63,655 bases of DNA from Burkholderiaceae bacterium. GTDB taxonomy: Bacteria > Pseudomonadota > Gammaproteobacteria > Burkholderiales > Burkholderiaceae_B. The stretch covers positions 1 through 63,655 of the forward strand of contig JAGOAJ010000016.1 of NCBI GenBank assembly GCA_017983955.1, written 5' to 3'. Shown here in pieces: positions 19,265-29,240 of this stretch. Within the stretch, counting starts at the first letter, position 1. Every line of letters begins with the position of its first letter. A program made the translations under genes and the position numbers. The notes below the pieces were generated by a model that was given only the letters and a program-made list of their open reading frames with translations, searched no databases and was not told where the DNA came from.

Positions 19265-20761
19265 ATGAGCAATCTGGCGTTAAACCCCACACTAAATATT
19301 AGCCATTGCCTGAAACAGGCCCTGGTTGCTGGCGTACTGACCATGCTGGTACTGGGCCCCATCAGCAACATCGTTCTGGATCAATACAGTTTTAACTTCC
19401 ACCCCCTGCGCCAGCCGTTAATCGTCAACGGCATACTGTTAGGCGTGGTGGTCGCCATAGGCCGATTCTTTTTTTCCGTACTGGCACAAACACAAGCAGG
19501 CCATAAATTTTTGCAGAACCTGGGCAGAAAAAAAGAACACCACGCCAATGTGGACAGTACATCCAGCGAAAAACGCCGTGCTGTTATCAGTTTATTAGGG
19601 ATGTCTGTGCTGTGTTGCGTGCTACTGGCCGCACTAGGCTTAGGAGGCATACTGCACAAGGGCGCTGCGTTTGCCTTGGTGCTGATCATACTGTTCGTCT
19701 GGCTAAGTTATGGCATCAGCGTCCCCAAGCTACGCGGTCAAGCCAACACCTGGCGGCTACTGGTGCCCTTGCTGTTTCTGGCGGGTTTTCTGCTGCCTGT
19801 GGTGTTAAACCAAATTGGGCTATTACCCAAAGTATGGTTAAGCAACCTGACCCTGGCCTTGATCTATGTACTGCTGGGCCTGGGGCTAAATATTGTCGTT
19901 GGCATGGCAGGCTTGCTGGACTTGGGCTTTGTCGCCTTTTATGCCGTAGGTGCTTATTTTCTGGCCATGGGCGCGCAATACCTGGAAATGGGCTTTTGGA
20001 CAGCGCTGGTGCTGGCCCCTATTCTGGCGGCCGCTACCGGAGCATTGCTAGGCTTCCCGGTGCTACGCATGCATGGCGACTATCTGGCCATAGTCACCCT
20101 GGGCTTTGGTGAAATCATACGCCTGGTGTTAACGAATTGGATAGACCTGACCGGCGGCCCCAATGGCATGGCGGCGCCTGCACCCACCTTGTTCGGCCTG
20201 GAGTTTTCACGTCGCTCCAGCGACGGTGGGCAAGTATTCCACGAATTCTTCGGCCTGCCTTACAGCAGCGACTACAAAGCTTTGTTTATCTACATGATCC
20301 TGTTCACTGTGGTGGCGATTATGCTGCGCTTTCTGAATCGCCTGCGCTATATGCCCATAGGCCGTTCTTGGGAAGCGTTACGCGAAGACGAGATTGCCTG
20401 CCGGTCGTTGGGTATCAACCACGTCACCGTGAAACTCTCCGCCTTTATGCTGGGCGCGCTATCGGGTGGTGTTGCAGGAGTTTTCTTTGCCACTTACCAA
20501 GGGTTTATCAATCCTTCATCATTCAACTTCTTTGAGTCGGTGCTGATCCTGTCTATCGTGGTGCTGGGCGGCATGGGCTCTACCCTGGGTATTATTATTG
20601 CCGCTTTGGCCCTGACCTTACTGCCGGAATTGATGCGCGACCTGGCCAACTACCGGGTGCTGTTGTTTGGCTTGCTGATGATCGCCATGATGATATGGCG
20701 ACCCTATGGGTTGATACGCCCCAAACGCCCCACGTTTACCGCCAGAGGCCGTAATGAATAG
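19265..20761 (+). CDS. livM: Branched-chain amino acid ABC transporter permease LivM, long form
   Basis: This 498-residue permease is longer than the minimal LivM (~300-350) because of a ~170-residue N-terminal extension with extra hydrophobic segments, as in many proteobacterial LivM proteins. The core begins near [27 protein letters not shown] and contains [23 protein letters not shown], the EAA-type loop [15 protein letters not shown], and [10 protein letters not shown]. It overlaps livG by 8 bp. Confidence 0.95.
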   Translation: MSNLALNPTLNISHCLKQALVAGVLTMLVLGPISNIVLDQYSFNFHPLRQPLIVNGILLGVVVAIGRFFFSVLAQTQAGHKFLQNLGRKKEHHANVDSTSSEKRRAVISLLGMSVLCCVLLAALGLGGILHKGAAFALVLIILFVWLSYGISVPKLRGQANTWRLLVPLLFLAGFLLPVVLNQIGLLPKVWLSNLTLALIYVLLGLGLNIVVGMAGLLDLGFVAFYAVGAYFLAMGAQYLEMGFWTALVLAPILAAATGALLGFPVLRMHGDYLAIVTLGFGEIIRLVLTNWIDLTGGPNGMAAPAPTLFGLEFSRRSSDGGQVFHEFFGLPYSSDYKALFIYMILFTVVAIMLRFLNRLRYMPIGRSWEALREDEIACRSLGINHVTVKLSAFMLGALSGGVAGVFFATYQGFINPSSFNFFESVLILSIVVLGGMGSTLGIIIAALALTLLPELMRDLANYRVLLFGLLMIAMMIWRPYGLIRPKRPTFTARGRNE

Positions 20762-21578
20762 CCCCGCCAAGCCACTATTACAGGTAGAAGGCCTGACGCG
20801 CCGCTTTGGTGGCATTATCGCCAATAACGATGTCAGCTTCGATGTAGCGCAAGGGTCGATTACCGCCCTGATAGGCCCCAATGGCGCAGGCAAAACCACG
20901 GTGTTCAATTGCATCACCGGCTTTTACCGCGCATCGGCAGGAAAAATCACGCTATGGGACCAGGACCAGTCTGTCGAGGTTGGCGACTTACTATCCCGGC
21001 CATTTACAGGCGGTTCCTACCTGGTTGCGCGAGCCGGCATTGCCCGCACTTTTCAAAACATTCGGTTGTTCAGCGATATGACCGTACTCGAAAACCTGCT
21101 GGTGGCTCAACACCGACGCCTGGACGGTAACCTGATACGCGGCATGATGGCCTCGGCCAGCTTTCTGAATAAAGAACATGACGCACTGGATAAGGCCTAT
21201 CACTGGCTGGACATCATGGATTTGCGCCGTGATGCCAATAAGCTGGCTGGGGAATTGTCCTATGGGCGTCAACGACGCTTGGAAATTGCACGCTCTATGT
21301 GTACTTCTCCAAGGCTGATTTGCCTGGACGAACCCGCCGCCGGCCTTAACCCCAGCGAAACCGAACAACTATCCGAACTAATCCAGCGCCTACGCGACGA
21401 ACACAACGTCACCATATTGCTAATAGAGCACGATATGGGGCTGGTCATGGAGGTTTCCGAACATATCGTCGTATTGGATTACGGCCAGGTCATCGCCGCA
21501 GGCGACCCGGATAGCGTGCGCGATGCGCCTGCGGTTATTGCCGCCTACCTGGGCACCGACACCGAGGAGACCACATGA
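20754..21578 (+). CDS. livG: Branched-chain amino acid ABC transporter ATP-binding protein LivG
   Basis: This 274-residue ATPase drives the Liv transporter with LivF. Walker A is GPNGAGKTT at 41-49. The signature is the LivG-type [15 protein letters not shown] near residue 167 instead of LSGGQ, and Walker B is [13 protein letters not shown]. The long insert between Walker A and the signature is usual for LivG. The stop overlaps the livF start by 4 bp. Confidence 0.96.
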   Translation: MNSPAKPLLQVEGLTRRFGGIIANNDVSFDVAQGSITALIGPNGAGKTTVFNCITGFYRASAGKITLWDQDQSVEVGDLLSRPFTGGSYLVARAGIARTFQNIRLFSDMTVLENLLVAQHRRLDGNLIRGMMASASFLNKEHDALDKAYHWLDIMDLRRDANKLAGELSYGRQRRLEIARSMCTSPRLICLDEPAAGLNPSETEQLSELIQRLRDEHNVTILLIEHDMGLVMEVSEHIVVLDYGQVIAAGDPDSVRDAPAVIAAYLGTDTEETT

Positions 21579-22303
21579 CCACACCCGTACTTGAACTACG
21601 TCAGGTCAACACCTATTACGGGGCGATCCAGGCCCTGCGTGATGTCAGCCTGCATATTAATACGGGTGAAATCGTAACCTTGATAGGGGCCAATGGCGCA
21701 GGCAAAAGCACCCTGCTGATGACTATTTTTGGTGCACCCAAAGCCGCCAGCGGCAGCATAGTCTACAAAGGCACGGAACTGACTCGCTTGCCCGCCCATG
21801 ACATCGCCCGCCAGGGCATAGCCCAGGTTCCAGAGGGGCGACGTATTTTCGGCAGCATGACAGTTGAAGAAAACATCATGATAGGTACGCTACCGGTGGG
21901 CCCCAAACATGCTGACGCCGACAAGCTAGCCATGTTTGAACTATTCCCCCGCCTGAAAGAACGACGCAATCAGCGGGCCGGCACCTTGTCTGGCGGCGAG
22001 CAGCAAATGCTGGCCATTGCCCGTGCTCTGATGGGTCGCCCAGACACTATTTTGCTAGACGAACCCAGCCTGGGTCTGGCCCCCTTGATCGTCAAGCAAA
22101 TCTTTGAAATTCTGCAAGAAATAAAATCCCTGGGGAAAACCATTTTTCTGGTTGAGCAAAATGCTCATCATGCTTTACGGCTGGCTGATAGAGGCTATGT
22201 CTTGGTCAACGGCCGCATACAGCTTACGGGAACAGGATCTGAGCTATTGGCCAATACCGATATACGCGACGCCTATTTAGGAAAAAGGAAGCGCACTGCC
22301 TAA
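21575..22303 (+). CDS. livF: Branched-chain amino acid ABC transporter ATP-binding protein LivF
   Basis: This 242-residue second ATPase has Walker A GANGAGKST at 38-46, the signature LSGGEQQMLAIARAL near 139, and Walker B TILLDEPSLGLAP. The VPEGRRIFGSMTVEENI segment is characteristic of LivF. It closes the transporter operon and is followed after 47 bp by a regulator on the same strand. Confidence 0.96.
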   Translation: MTTPVLELRQVNTYYGAIQALRDVSLHINTGEIVTLIGANGAGKSTLLMTIFGAPKAASGSIVYKGTELTRLPAHDIARQGIAQVPEGRRIFGSMTVEENIMIGTLPVGPKHADADKLAMFELFPRLKERRNQRAGTLSGGEQQMLAIARALMGRPDTILLDEPSLGLAPLIVKQIFEILQEIKSLGKTIFLVEQNAHHALRLADRGYVLVNGRIQLTGTGSELLANTDIRDAYLGKRKRTA

Positions 22304-22350
22304 GGCTACAATTTCACCCTTATGGTAATTGCTGATTATGGAATGGAAAC

Positions 22351-22968
22351 GTGAGTCACGAAGACGTACTGAATAGCGAATCTGCGTTGGCTGAACGCCT
22401 GCGCGCCCTACGCCAACAACGCGGCTGGACCCTGGGTCAAACCAGTAAAGCCAGCGGTGTTGCTACGTCCACACTATCAAAAATTGAAAATGGGCTGATG
22501 TCACCTACGTACGACATACTGCTGAAACTGGCCAATGGCCTGGAGCTGGACGTCGCCGAACTATTTTCACCGGCCCAGGCTCATATGGGCGCAGGTAGAC
22601 GCAGCATAGAACGCCACGGCAAAGGCGACGTACACGAAACGCCCATGTACAGACACCGTGTACTATGTTCACAGTTATCACACAAACGGATGATGCCTTT
22701 TTTTACGCAGATTAAAAAAAGCACATTACTGGACGAAACCGAGGGTTGGAGCCGCCACGAAGGCGAAGAGTTTGTCTATGTATTAAAGGGCAGCATAGAG
22801 CTGCACACAGAATACTACCAACCCGCCATTCTTAACGAAGGCGATTGTTTCTACATTGACAGTCGCATGCGTCATCGGGTGATCAACCACAGTGACCTAA
22901 CCGCCGAAGTGCTGTGGGTCAGTACCCAACCTGATGTATCCAAAGACAGCCTGATCGCTCAGCCCTAA
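22351..22968 (+). CDS. XRE-family helix-turn-helix regulator with cupin domain
   Basis: This 205-residue protein starts with GTG; the ATG just upstream is out of frame and stops at once. An HTH_3 domain covers about residues 13-67 (LRALRQQRGWTLGQTSKASGV, STLSKIENG), and a C-terminal cupin covers about 115-190 (RHEGEEFVYVLKGSIELH, LNEGDCFYIDSRMRHRV). Such regulators control amino-acid or polyamine catabolism. Its place 47 bp after livF suggests it controls the liv genes or the divergent amaB/oxidase pair, which is inferred. Confidence 0.88.
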   Translation: MSHEDVLNSESALAERLRALRQQRGWTLGQTSKASGVATSTLSKIENGLMSPTYDILLKLANGLELDVAELFSPAQAHMGAGRRSIERHGKGDVHETPMYRHRVLCSQLSHKRMMPFFTQIKKSTLLDETEGWSRHEGEEFVYVLKGSIELHTEYYQPAILNEGDCFYIDSRMRHRVINHSDLTAEVLWVSTQPDVSKDSLIAQP

Positions 22969-23107
22969 CTTACCCGCCGCGTGTGATTTGGCCTTGGTAA
23001 GATGCATCTATACCGAAATTACGCACTTGTGCATGGACCAAGTCCCGAGACTGAACTATGCTAACATACCTTTACTATCAAATGGTAGCATAAGGATACA
23101 CAAAGTT

Positions 23108-23836
23108 ATGCCAGACACCGACGATACTTTTGTACTTAGCTCTTACCTTGAAATACGGGCCTTGCTACTTGCGGCCCAAAGTAGGCGCACCTTGCTGCGC
23201 ATGTATACCGAAAACCATACACTGGCTTTGGTCACTACCTTGCTAGACATAGATGACGACAGTCAGTCCATAATCGTCGATAACTCGGCTGATGACGCGT
23301 TTAACCGTCGTTTGGTTCAGGCCAAAAGCGTTTCATTTGAAGCCATGCTGGATAAAGTACGGATAGTATTTACTTCCGCTGGCGCCCAGCATTGCATCCA
23401 CGACCAGCGCCCAGCCTTGCGTCTACCTTTTCCCGAAAACATGCAGCGTGTGCAGCGACGTGAGTTTTATCGGGTGGATGTCCCCATCACCGTATCTGCA
23501 CTAGCCACTATTCCCCAGCCATATCACAGCATCACAACATTGCCGATCAAGGACATCAGTGCAGGCGGCCTATCCTTGATTGATGATGTCGGCATACTGG
23601 ATATCACACCAAGCTTCATGTATCGTAACTGCACCCTGACCCTGCCCGATACAGGCAAAGTCACCACAGATCTACAAGTAAGACGTAGTCATGATGTCAT
23701 TTTGCCAAACGGAAAAACAGCCAATAGCATAGGCTTTCAGTTCGTCAACCTACCCAACCCTATGCGCATACTGGTCCAAAACTTCATAGGCCGACTGGAG
23801 CGTAAGCTTAGTGCACGCTTCCACGGTCTGGACTGA
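23108..23836 (+). CDS. YcgR-like PilZ-domain protein (putative c-di-GMP effector)
   Basis: The 242-residue protein has an N-terminal YcgR domain (about 10-105) and a PilZ domain with both c-di-GMP motifs: RREFYR at 117-122 (RxxxR) and DISAGG at 149-154 (D/NxSxxG). YcgR proteins slow flagellar rotation when c-di-GMP is high. The start at 23108 (MPDTDDTF) has AAGGA upstream; the frame extends 40 codons further but that part is not family-like. No motility gene adjoins it. Confidence 0.85.
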   Translation: MPDTDDTFVLSSYLEIRALLLAAQSRRTLLRMYTENHTLALVTTLLDIDDDSQSIIVDNSADDAFNRRLVQAKSVSFEAMLDKVRIVFTSAGAQHCIHDQRPALRLPFPENMQRVQRREFYRVDVPITVSALATIPQPYHSITTLPIKDISAGGLSLIDDVGILDITPSFMYRNCTLTLPDTGKVTTDLQVRRSHDVILPNGKTANSIGFQFVNLPNPMRILVQNFIGRLERKLSARFHGLD

Positions 23837-23848
23837 ATCTGATCAGAC

Positions 23849-25051
23849 TTACTGCAGGTAGCTCATAAAGCCGGTGATGATGACTGCATTGAAAAAATCA
23901 ATGAACAAAGAGCCGACCAGGGGTATCACGAAGAACGCTTTGACCGACATGCCGTTGCTGGCCGTAAACGCCTGCATATTGGCCATGGCATTCGGGGTCG
24001 CGCCCATACCAAACCCACAGTGCCCAGCTGCGATCACAGCCGCATCGTAGTCGCTGCCCATGACCCGAAAAGTCACAAAATAGGCATAGGCAAACATCAC
24101 CACAGTTTGCACTGCCAGTATCACCATCAGTGGACCGGCCACATCAGCCAATTCCCACAACTTCATGGACATCAGGGCCATCACCAGAAAAAACGCCAGC
24201 GACACATTACCAACCACATCCACCTGGTGCCTGGGCAGTACGTAGCCACGACTATCGATCAAGTTGCGTATCACCGCCGCCACCAGCATGGGCCCAAGAT
24301 AGGCAGGTAAGATCAGGCCCAGATCCGCCAGCCAGTTGACCAACACCGTCCCCGCCCCTATAGACAGGGCGATCAACACGGTTACGTGCATGACGGCAGC
24401 GCCTGCGCGCTCGGTGGAGTCAGGCAGAAAGTTAGCGGCAGGTGCTGATGGGTCACTGCTGTCAGCTTTAGGTGCGGGACCTTTAAGCTTGTAGCGGCGC
24501 ATCAACAAAGAACCTACAGGCCCACCTATGATGCAACCTGCCACCAAACCGTAAGTGGATGCAGCAATTGCCGCTGGTAAGGCACCAAAAGCGCCAGCCT
24601 GCTCCAGTAAGGGTCCAAATGCAGCCGATGTACCGTGCCCGCCCGTCAAAGAAATTGACCCGGCTGCCAGTCCAATCAAAGGACTGTATCCCATGACCGA
24701 GGCTATTGAAGCCCCCAACACATTCTGCAATATCACCAGCACCACGGCAGCGGACAGAAATAGGGCTACGCCTACACCGCCCTTTTTCAGCAGTTCAAAA
24801 CTGGCCGAGAAGCCTATGGTGGTAAAGAACACCAGCAGCAAGAAGCTGCGCATAGTGTCGTAAAATTCAAATGAAAAACTGCCTGTTTGATGGCCTACCA
24901 AAGCTATCAATGAAAACAGTAAACCGCCAATAATGGGGCCTGGAATAAAGTAGCGGGAAAGAATACCTACCCGATTTCTAACGAATTCACCTACCACCAG
25001 AAAAACCGCTGCTACGCCAACAGTCTGAGCGATATCTAGCTCTATAAGCAT
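23849..25051 (-). CDS. gltS: Sodium/glutamate symporter
   Basis: This 400-residue integral membrane protein imports glutamate with sodium. About ten hydrophobic segments are present. Family marks include GGHGTSAAFGPLLEQAG in the first half and GHCGFGMGATPNAMANMQA in the second, the two halves being inverted repeats of the fold. The start at 25051 (MLIELDIAQT) has GAGGA upstream and the family length of ~400. It is convergent with the PilZ gene (12-bp gap) and divergent from azlC. Confidence 0.95.
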   Translation of the reverse strand: MLIELDIAQTVGVAAVFLVVGEFVRNRVGILSRYFIPGPIIGGLLFSLIALVGHQTGSFSFEFYDTMRSFLLLVFFTTIGFSASFELLKKGGVGVALFLSAAVVLVILQNVLGASIASVMGYSPLIGLAAGSISLTGGHGTSAAFGPLLEQAGAFGALPAAIAASTYGLVAGCIIGGPVGSLLMRRYKLKGPAPKADSSDPSAPAANFLPDSTERAGAAVMHVTVLIALSIGAGTVLVNWLADLGLILPAYLGPMLVAAVIRNLIDSRGYVLPRHQVDVVGNVSLAFFLVMALMSMKLWELADVAGPLMVILAVQTVVMFAYAYFVTFRVMGSDYDAAVIAAGHCGFGMGATPNAMANMQAFTASNGMSVKAFFVIPLVGSLFIDFFNAVIITGFMSYLQ

Positions 25052-25202
25052 CGCGCAAAGTCCTCGTCTTACTTTTAAAGTTCGACAGTATCTCATGATG
25101 ACCGCTGTAACATGAGCTATGTCACAAAATTCCTGCGATTAGCTGGCATATACTTGTAAGCTTTTCTTTCGTAACATCTTTTTCTTTACAGGCATCACCC
25201 CC

Positions 25203-25886
25203 ATGCGCGCCTTTCTTAATGGATTGCTTGCCAGTCTTTCTATAGGAGCGGGCTACCTGCCGGTTGCCTTTTCCTTTGGGCTGTCGGCGATGCAAGCGGG
25301 CCTGACGCCCAGCACCACGCTACTGACATCTATTGTTGTCTATGCGGGCGCCAGCCAATTCGTATTGATTACCTTGCTTGCCTCGGGCGCAGGGTTGTTG
25401 ACCGCCGTTCCCACCATATTGCTGATGAATGCACGCCACTTGTTTTATGGCCCTGCTTTGCTGGGACGCTTTACTAGCCAAACAGCCAAGGTGCCTCCAC
25501 CCATGCTGGCGTTTGGCCTGACTGACGAAGTGTTTGCCACGGCCTTGAGCAAATTGAATAGCATCCCTGACGCAGACCGTGAACACTGGTATGTGGGCTT
25601 GCAACTGGGCGCCTACAGTGCTTGGGTGCTGGGCACCCTATTGGGCACTACCCTAAGCGATGGTTTCCATAATCCACCGGTCTTTGTGCGCGAAGCCCTG
25701 GCTTTTGTCCTGCCCAGCCTATTTTTTGTATTGCTGCTGGAATCCGGCGTACTGAGATCGCTACGCACTATAGTCGTCAGTGCAGTGGCCGCCTTGCTGC
25801 TGGTCAACATACTGCCTAATTACCACGCCCTAGCCCTAGGCATGCTGGCAGGCGCATTATTCAACATGATAGCGGGACGACGATGA
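25203..25886 (+). CDS. azlC: AzlC-family branched-chain amino acid exporter, large subunit
   Basis: This 227-residue membrane protein shows the AzlC opening (FLNGLLASLSIGAGYLPVAFSFG) and the conserved ASQFVLITLLASG and LLMNARHLFYGPAL blocks. AzlC with AzlD exports branched-chain amino acids and analogues. Its stop overlaps the azlD start by 4 bp, so the two are translated together. Placement between glutamate uptake and an MFS carrier gives no further hint on substrate. Confidence 0.93.
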   Translation: MRAFLNGLLASLSIGAGYLPVAFSFGLSAMQAGLTPSTTLLTSIVVYAGASQFVLITLLASGAGLLTAVPTILLMNARHLFYGPALLGRFTSQTAKVPPPMLAFGLTDEVFATALSKLNSIPDADREHWYVGLQLGAYSAWVLGTLLGTTLSDGFHNPPVFVREALAFVLPSLFFVLLLESGVLRSLRTIVVSAVAALLLVNILPNYHALALGMLAGALFNMIAGRR

Positions 25887-26227
25887 TCTCTGAAACCGAT
25901 TTAATCGTAATACTGTGCGGTGCAGGCACGTTTCTACTACGCTTTTTACCCATATGGCAAAACCGGCGCAAGGTTAAAAGCTCGACCACATCGGGCGCCA
26001 TGCAACGATTTTTGCAAGGCATAGGGCCAGCGGCGATCAGTGCCTTGTTGGCAATATCACTATGGTCTATTGTTAAGGATGGCCAAGGGATAGCACCAAT
26101 AGTCGCTGCCGGCCTGGCGCTGCTAAGTATATTTTTGGTGAAACAAAAATTAGGGGGTATAGGAGGCCCAACGTTGGCGGGCGCTGTAGTCTATGGCTTG
26201 TTAATGCATTTTGCGGTGGGGATCTAG
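25883..26227 (+). CDS. azlD: AzlD-family branched-chain amino acid exporter, small subunit
   Basis: This 114-residue protein has four hydrophobic segments and the AzlD pattern TFLLRFLPIW near the N terminus and FLQGIGPAAISALLAISLW in the centre. It partners AzlC. Its TAG stop is shared with the TAG of the convergent MFS gene within CTAG at 26224-26227. Confidence 0.92.
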   Translation: MISETDLIVILCGAGTFLLRFLPIWQNRRKVKSSTTSGAMQRFLQGIGPAAISALLAISLWSIVKDGQGIAPIVAAGLALLSIFLVKQKLGGIGGPTLAGAVVYGLLMHFAVGI

Positions 26228-27390
26228 GTCGCAAACCGATAGCGCATCACTACAAAAATCAGGACACCTACAAACAACGCTGACGCAGCACAGGCCAGCG
26301 CCACAGAAAACCCACCGGTACGCACCACCAACGCCGCCGCCAAAGGCGGCCCGGCAATTTGCCCTAGCCCATATACTGCCGTCATCAAACCCATCAAGCG
26401 CGGCGCCTGTGGTCCCCATAAGCGTCGCGCCTCGGCCATGGCAAAGCCCACCAAGGCGGTAAAGGGCAAGCCCGTCAGCACACTGCTTAGGGCAAAGCCG
26501 GCCACCGTGGGCCAGGCAATTGCCAGCACTACACCTAAAGCCTGTACGCAATACGCTATAGCCAGCAGTTTGCGATTGTCATGATGCGCACCCAATTTAA
26601 GGGTGGCAAGCGCACCCAAGGCCGAACCCACACCAAACATGGGCCAGAACAGATCAGCCCATAATGTGCCCGGCAATACCTGACGAGCAATCACGGGCAA
26701 AAAAGTAGCGGTCACTATGTAGCCAAAGCCAGCTATGCCATAGCCTATGGTCAGAGCCCAGGCTTCGCCATTCAGACGCGGTGCCACGGGTATGGCAGCG
26801 CTTGCCATACCTTGCGCAGGAGGCACCGAGATAAATATCGGCCATACGACCACAGTCAGCACTACGGACAGACCGCCAAACAGGGCCCAACCCCAACCGG
26901 CCTGTAAATCCAGCGCTGTCAGGCCAAAGATCACCAGACCTGTAACAGCGATACCTATACCCGGTCCGCAAAAAATCAGGCCAGTCCATGACGGCTTGCC
27001 CATTTCGGCCAGCCGCTGCATACACCAGCCCGAGGTATAGACCAGGACAAAAGCACTGGCCACGCCGGATGCCGTGCGCCATATCGCCCAAAGCCATAAT
27101 TCGCTTGGTGCAGCCATCGCCAGTGTTAACAAGGCCGTTGCAACTAGGCCAATACGCACCATGCGCGCGCCATCAGGCCGTATGAACAAACAAATGGCTG
27201 CGCCAAAGAAATAACCTATGTAGTTCAGCGTGGCCAGCCAACTGCCTTGGGCCAGCGTAACGCTGCCATCATGCAGCATCATGGGCAGCAAGGGGGTAAA
27301 GGCAAAGCGCCCTATCCCCATTGCCACCGCCAGCGCCACCAGCCCCACCATGGCAATCGCCAGCGGACTACGACCTGATGCGTGCTGCAT
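26224..27390 (-). CDS. YbfB/YjiJ-family MFS transporter
   Basis: This 388-residue carrier has about twelve hydrophobic segments. The N-terminal VALAVAMGIGRFAFTPLLPMML and LNYIGYFFGA match the YbfB/YjiJ subgroup of the major facilitator superfamily. Substrate is unknown. It lies 5 bp upstream of nothing on its own strand and ends convergently on azlD with overlapping stops; the tautomerase gene lies just downstream of its start on the right and is transcribed into it after a 5-bp gap. Confidence 0.88.
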   Translation of the reverse strand: MQHASGRSPLAIAMVGLVALAVAMGIGRFAFTPLLPMMLHDGSVTLAQGSWLATLNYIGYFFGAAICLFIRPDGARMVRIGLVATALLTLAMAAPSELWLWAIWRTASGVASAFVLVYTSGWCMQRLAEMGKPSWTGLIFCGPGIGIAVTGLVIFGLTALDLQAGWGWALFGGLSVVLTVVVWPIFISVPPAQGMASAAIPVAPRLNGEAWALTIGYGIAGFGYIVTATFLPVIARQVLPGTLWADLFWPMFGVGSALGALATLKLGAHHDNRKLLAIAYCVQALGVVLAIAWPTVAGFALSSVLTGLPFTALVGFAMAEARRLWGPQAPRLMGLMTAVYGLGQIAGPPLAAALVVRTGGFSVALACAASALFVGVLIFVVMRYRFAT

Positions 27391-27395
27391 AGAGA

Positions 27396-27599
27396 CTACT
27401 TGCCGGCTTTACGTCTTGCCGTAATGGACTCGGCGCCCACGCCCCAGTTATCAGTATCTACTTCATCAATAATCACGAACGTGGTTGCAGGGTTCTTGCC
27501 CAACACGTCCACCAGCAACTGGGTCGCGCCCTGAATTAGCGCCGCCTTTTGTTCTGCGGTTGCGCCTTCACGGGTAATCTTGATATTTACGAACGGCAT
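27396..27599 (-). CDS. 4-oxalocrotonate tautomerase-family protein
   Basis: This 67-residue protein of the tautomerase superfamily has Pro as second residue (MPFVNIKITREGATAEQK), which becomes the catalytic N-terminal proline after methionine removal. Small members isomerise enol/keto acids. It ends 5 bp before the start of the MFS gene on the same strand, so the two are probably co-transcribed and may handle the same aromatic or keto acid. The true substrate cannot be read from the sequence. Confidence 0.88.
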   Translation of the reverse strand: MPFVNIKITREGATAEQKAALIQGATQLLVDVLGKNPATTFVIIDEVDTDNWGVGAESITARRKAGK

Positions 27600-27628
27600 A
27601 AAAGCTCCTAGAAGGAAAAGTAAAGTGT

Positions 27629-28564
27629 TTAAACGCTGGGCTTGGTAGCCTTGACCATGGTCATGGCCGCAGCAATCATGCTACCCATATCGCCCATATT
27701 GGCGGGCAATATCAAGGTATTGTTTTTCTGAGCCACTTCCTTGAATGCATCGACATAGCGTTCGGCCACGCTAAGGTTGACGGCATCCATGCCGCCAGGT
27801 GCCTGGGTGGCACGAGCAACCCGTTCCAAGGATTCTGCGGTGGCTTGCGCTATGGTCAGCAGCGCCTGGGCTTCACCCTGGGCGTAGTTGATCATGGACT
27901 GCTGCTCGCCCTCGGACTTAAGGATGGCCGCTTGGCGGTTACCCTGGGCAATATTGATGTCTTCCTGTTTTTTACCTTCAGATTCGGTCACCAGCGCCCG
28001 CTTGGTGCGTTCTGCTGTAATTTGCAATTGCATGGCGCGCAGGATTTCGTCTGGCGGGGTCAAGTCGCTGATTTCATAGCGTAATACCTTCACACCCCAG
28101 TTGGTGGCGGCCTCGTCCAGAGCCTGCACCACAGCCAAGTTGATCAGGTCGCGTTTTTCGAAGGTTTCATCCATTTCCAGCTTGCCAATCACAGAGCGCA
28201 AGGAGGTCTGGGCCAAGTTGGAAATTGCCAGCACGTAATTGGCCGAACCGTAAGAGGCCTGGCGTGGGTCAGTGACCTGGTAATAAAGTACGCCGTCTAC
28301 CCGCAACTGGGTATTGTCTTTGGTAATACATACCTGGCTGGCAACATCCAGCACCATTTCTTTAAGCGAGTGACGGTAAGCGACCTTTTCCAGGAAGGGT
28401 ACGGTAAACCCCAGTCCAGGAGCCAGGATACGATCAAACTTACCCAGGCGTTCAACCACGGCAGCATGCTGCTGTGGCACGATCTGAATAGTAGATTTAA
28501 TAACAACAAATACGACCAACGCCGCGATTATCCAAAAAGATAGCGTCATTACAAGAGCGTCCAT
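27629..28564 (-). CDS. SPFH/Band 7 membrane protein (stomatin/paraslipin, QmcA-like)
   Basis: This 311-residue protein has one N-terminal membrane segment (about residues 8-25), then a Band 7 domain starting IVPQQHAAVVERLGKFDRILAPGLGF. An alanine/glutamate/glutamine-rich coiled-coil follows (SEGKKQEDINIAQGNRQAAILKSEGE). Paraslipins form membrane oligomers and are linked to membrane microdomains and proteolysis. The nfeD gene lies 48 bp upstream on the same strand, the standard partner arrangement. Confidence 0.92.
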   Translation of the reverse strand: MDALVMTLSFWIIAALVVFVVIKSTIQIVPQQHAAVVERLGKFDRILAPGLGFTVPFLEKVAYRHSLKEMVLDVASQVCITKDNTQLRVDGVLYYQVTDPRQASYGSANYVLAISNLAQTSLRSVIGKLEMDETFEKRDLINLAVVQALDEAATNWGVKVLRYEISDLTPPDEILRAMQLQITAERTKRALVTESEGKKQEDINIAQGNRQAAILKSEGEQQSMINYAQGEAQALLTIAQATAESLERVARATQAPGGMDAVNLSVAERYVDAFKEVAQKNNTLILPANMGDMGSMIAAAMTMVKATKPSV

Positions 28565-28612
28565 AGCGGATCCAATATAGAAAAAGTTGATGACGTTTGG
28601 GATTCCAAACGC

Positions 28613-29053
28613 CTAGTATTGAGTATCCGATGCAGAATACTGACCTGGTCGCAAAATTAGCGTCAGGCCTTGTACTGCTTGGATATAGTGTTCGCCAGGC
28701 TGCACGGGCTGGTCGGCGTCTATGCGCGCGCTCCAGTGGGCGCCTCGATAAAAGACCCTGGCCATGCCATTTTCATCCCAAGCGTCCACGATCACGCTTT
28801 GCCCTATGTCCTGCACCACATCGGCATCGGACTGGGTAGGAACATAGCCCTTGGATTTACGATAATGATGCAGCACCACCAGCCCTATCAGGGAGACGAC
28901 CAAGCCGCTAATAATTTGCCACACCAGCGATAAACCTGCATACGTTGCCGTGCCGGACGCCACCAAGCCCAAGGCCACCAGCAGCAAATAGAAGGTGCCG
29001 GTTGCCATTTCCATGAGCAGAAACAGCGCAGCCACCCCAAACCAAAGCCACAT
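28613..29053 (-). CDS. NfeD-family membrane protein
   Basis: This 146-residue protein has hydrophobic segments over about the first 75 residues and a C-terminal OB-like soluble domain (about 85-140: GQSVIVDAWDENGMARVFYRGAHWSARI). It is the short NfeD form without the ClpP-like protease domain. NfeD and SPFH genes co-occur widely and their products interact at the membrane. It is the first gene of this pair. Confidence 0.9.
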   Translation of the reverse strand: MWLWFGVAALFLLMEMATGTFYLLLVALGLVASGTATYAGLSLVWQIISGLVVSLIGLVVLHHYRKSKGYVPTQSDADVVQDIGQSVIVDAWDENGMARVFYRGAHWSARIDADQPVQPGEHYIQAVQGLTLILRPGQYSASDTQY

Positions 29054-29170
29054 ATCAGATTCCTTATAAATTGTTTCTATTTTGCCACGTTAAGACGTTC
29101 ATAAGGGGCTGATCGCTAATATAAGCAGTCAACGTGCCTGGGCGGGGAACAGCCATGGTAGCCCAGACGC

Positions 29171-29207
29171 AAAAAACCTTCCCCGCTGATGTGCTGGGGA
29201 AGGTTTT
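29171..29207 (-). terminator. Rho-independent terminator after the aldolase/aldehyde dehydrogenase pair
   Basis: A 12-bp stem (AAAACCTTCCCC / GGGGAAGGTTTT) with an 11-base loop is found 34 bp after the aldolase stop. On the minus strand it ends in six T, as expected for a terminator of the minus-strand catabolic genes. Confidence 0.88.
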
Positions 29208-29240
29208 AGGGGTACTGCCTTAAGCGTGAATGCTAGTGAT

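Noticed and set aside
22988-23107. N-terminal extension of the YcgR-like protein
   Set aside because: The ATG at 23108 has AAGGA upstream and matches the family start; the extension looks like untranslated leader.
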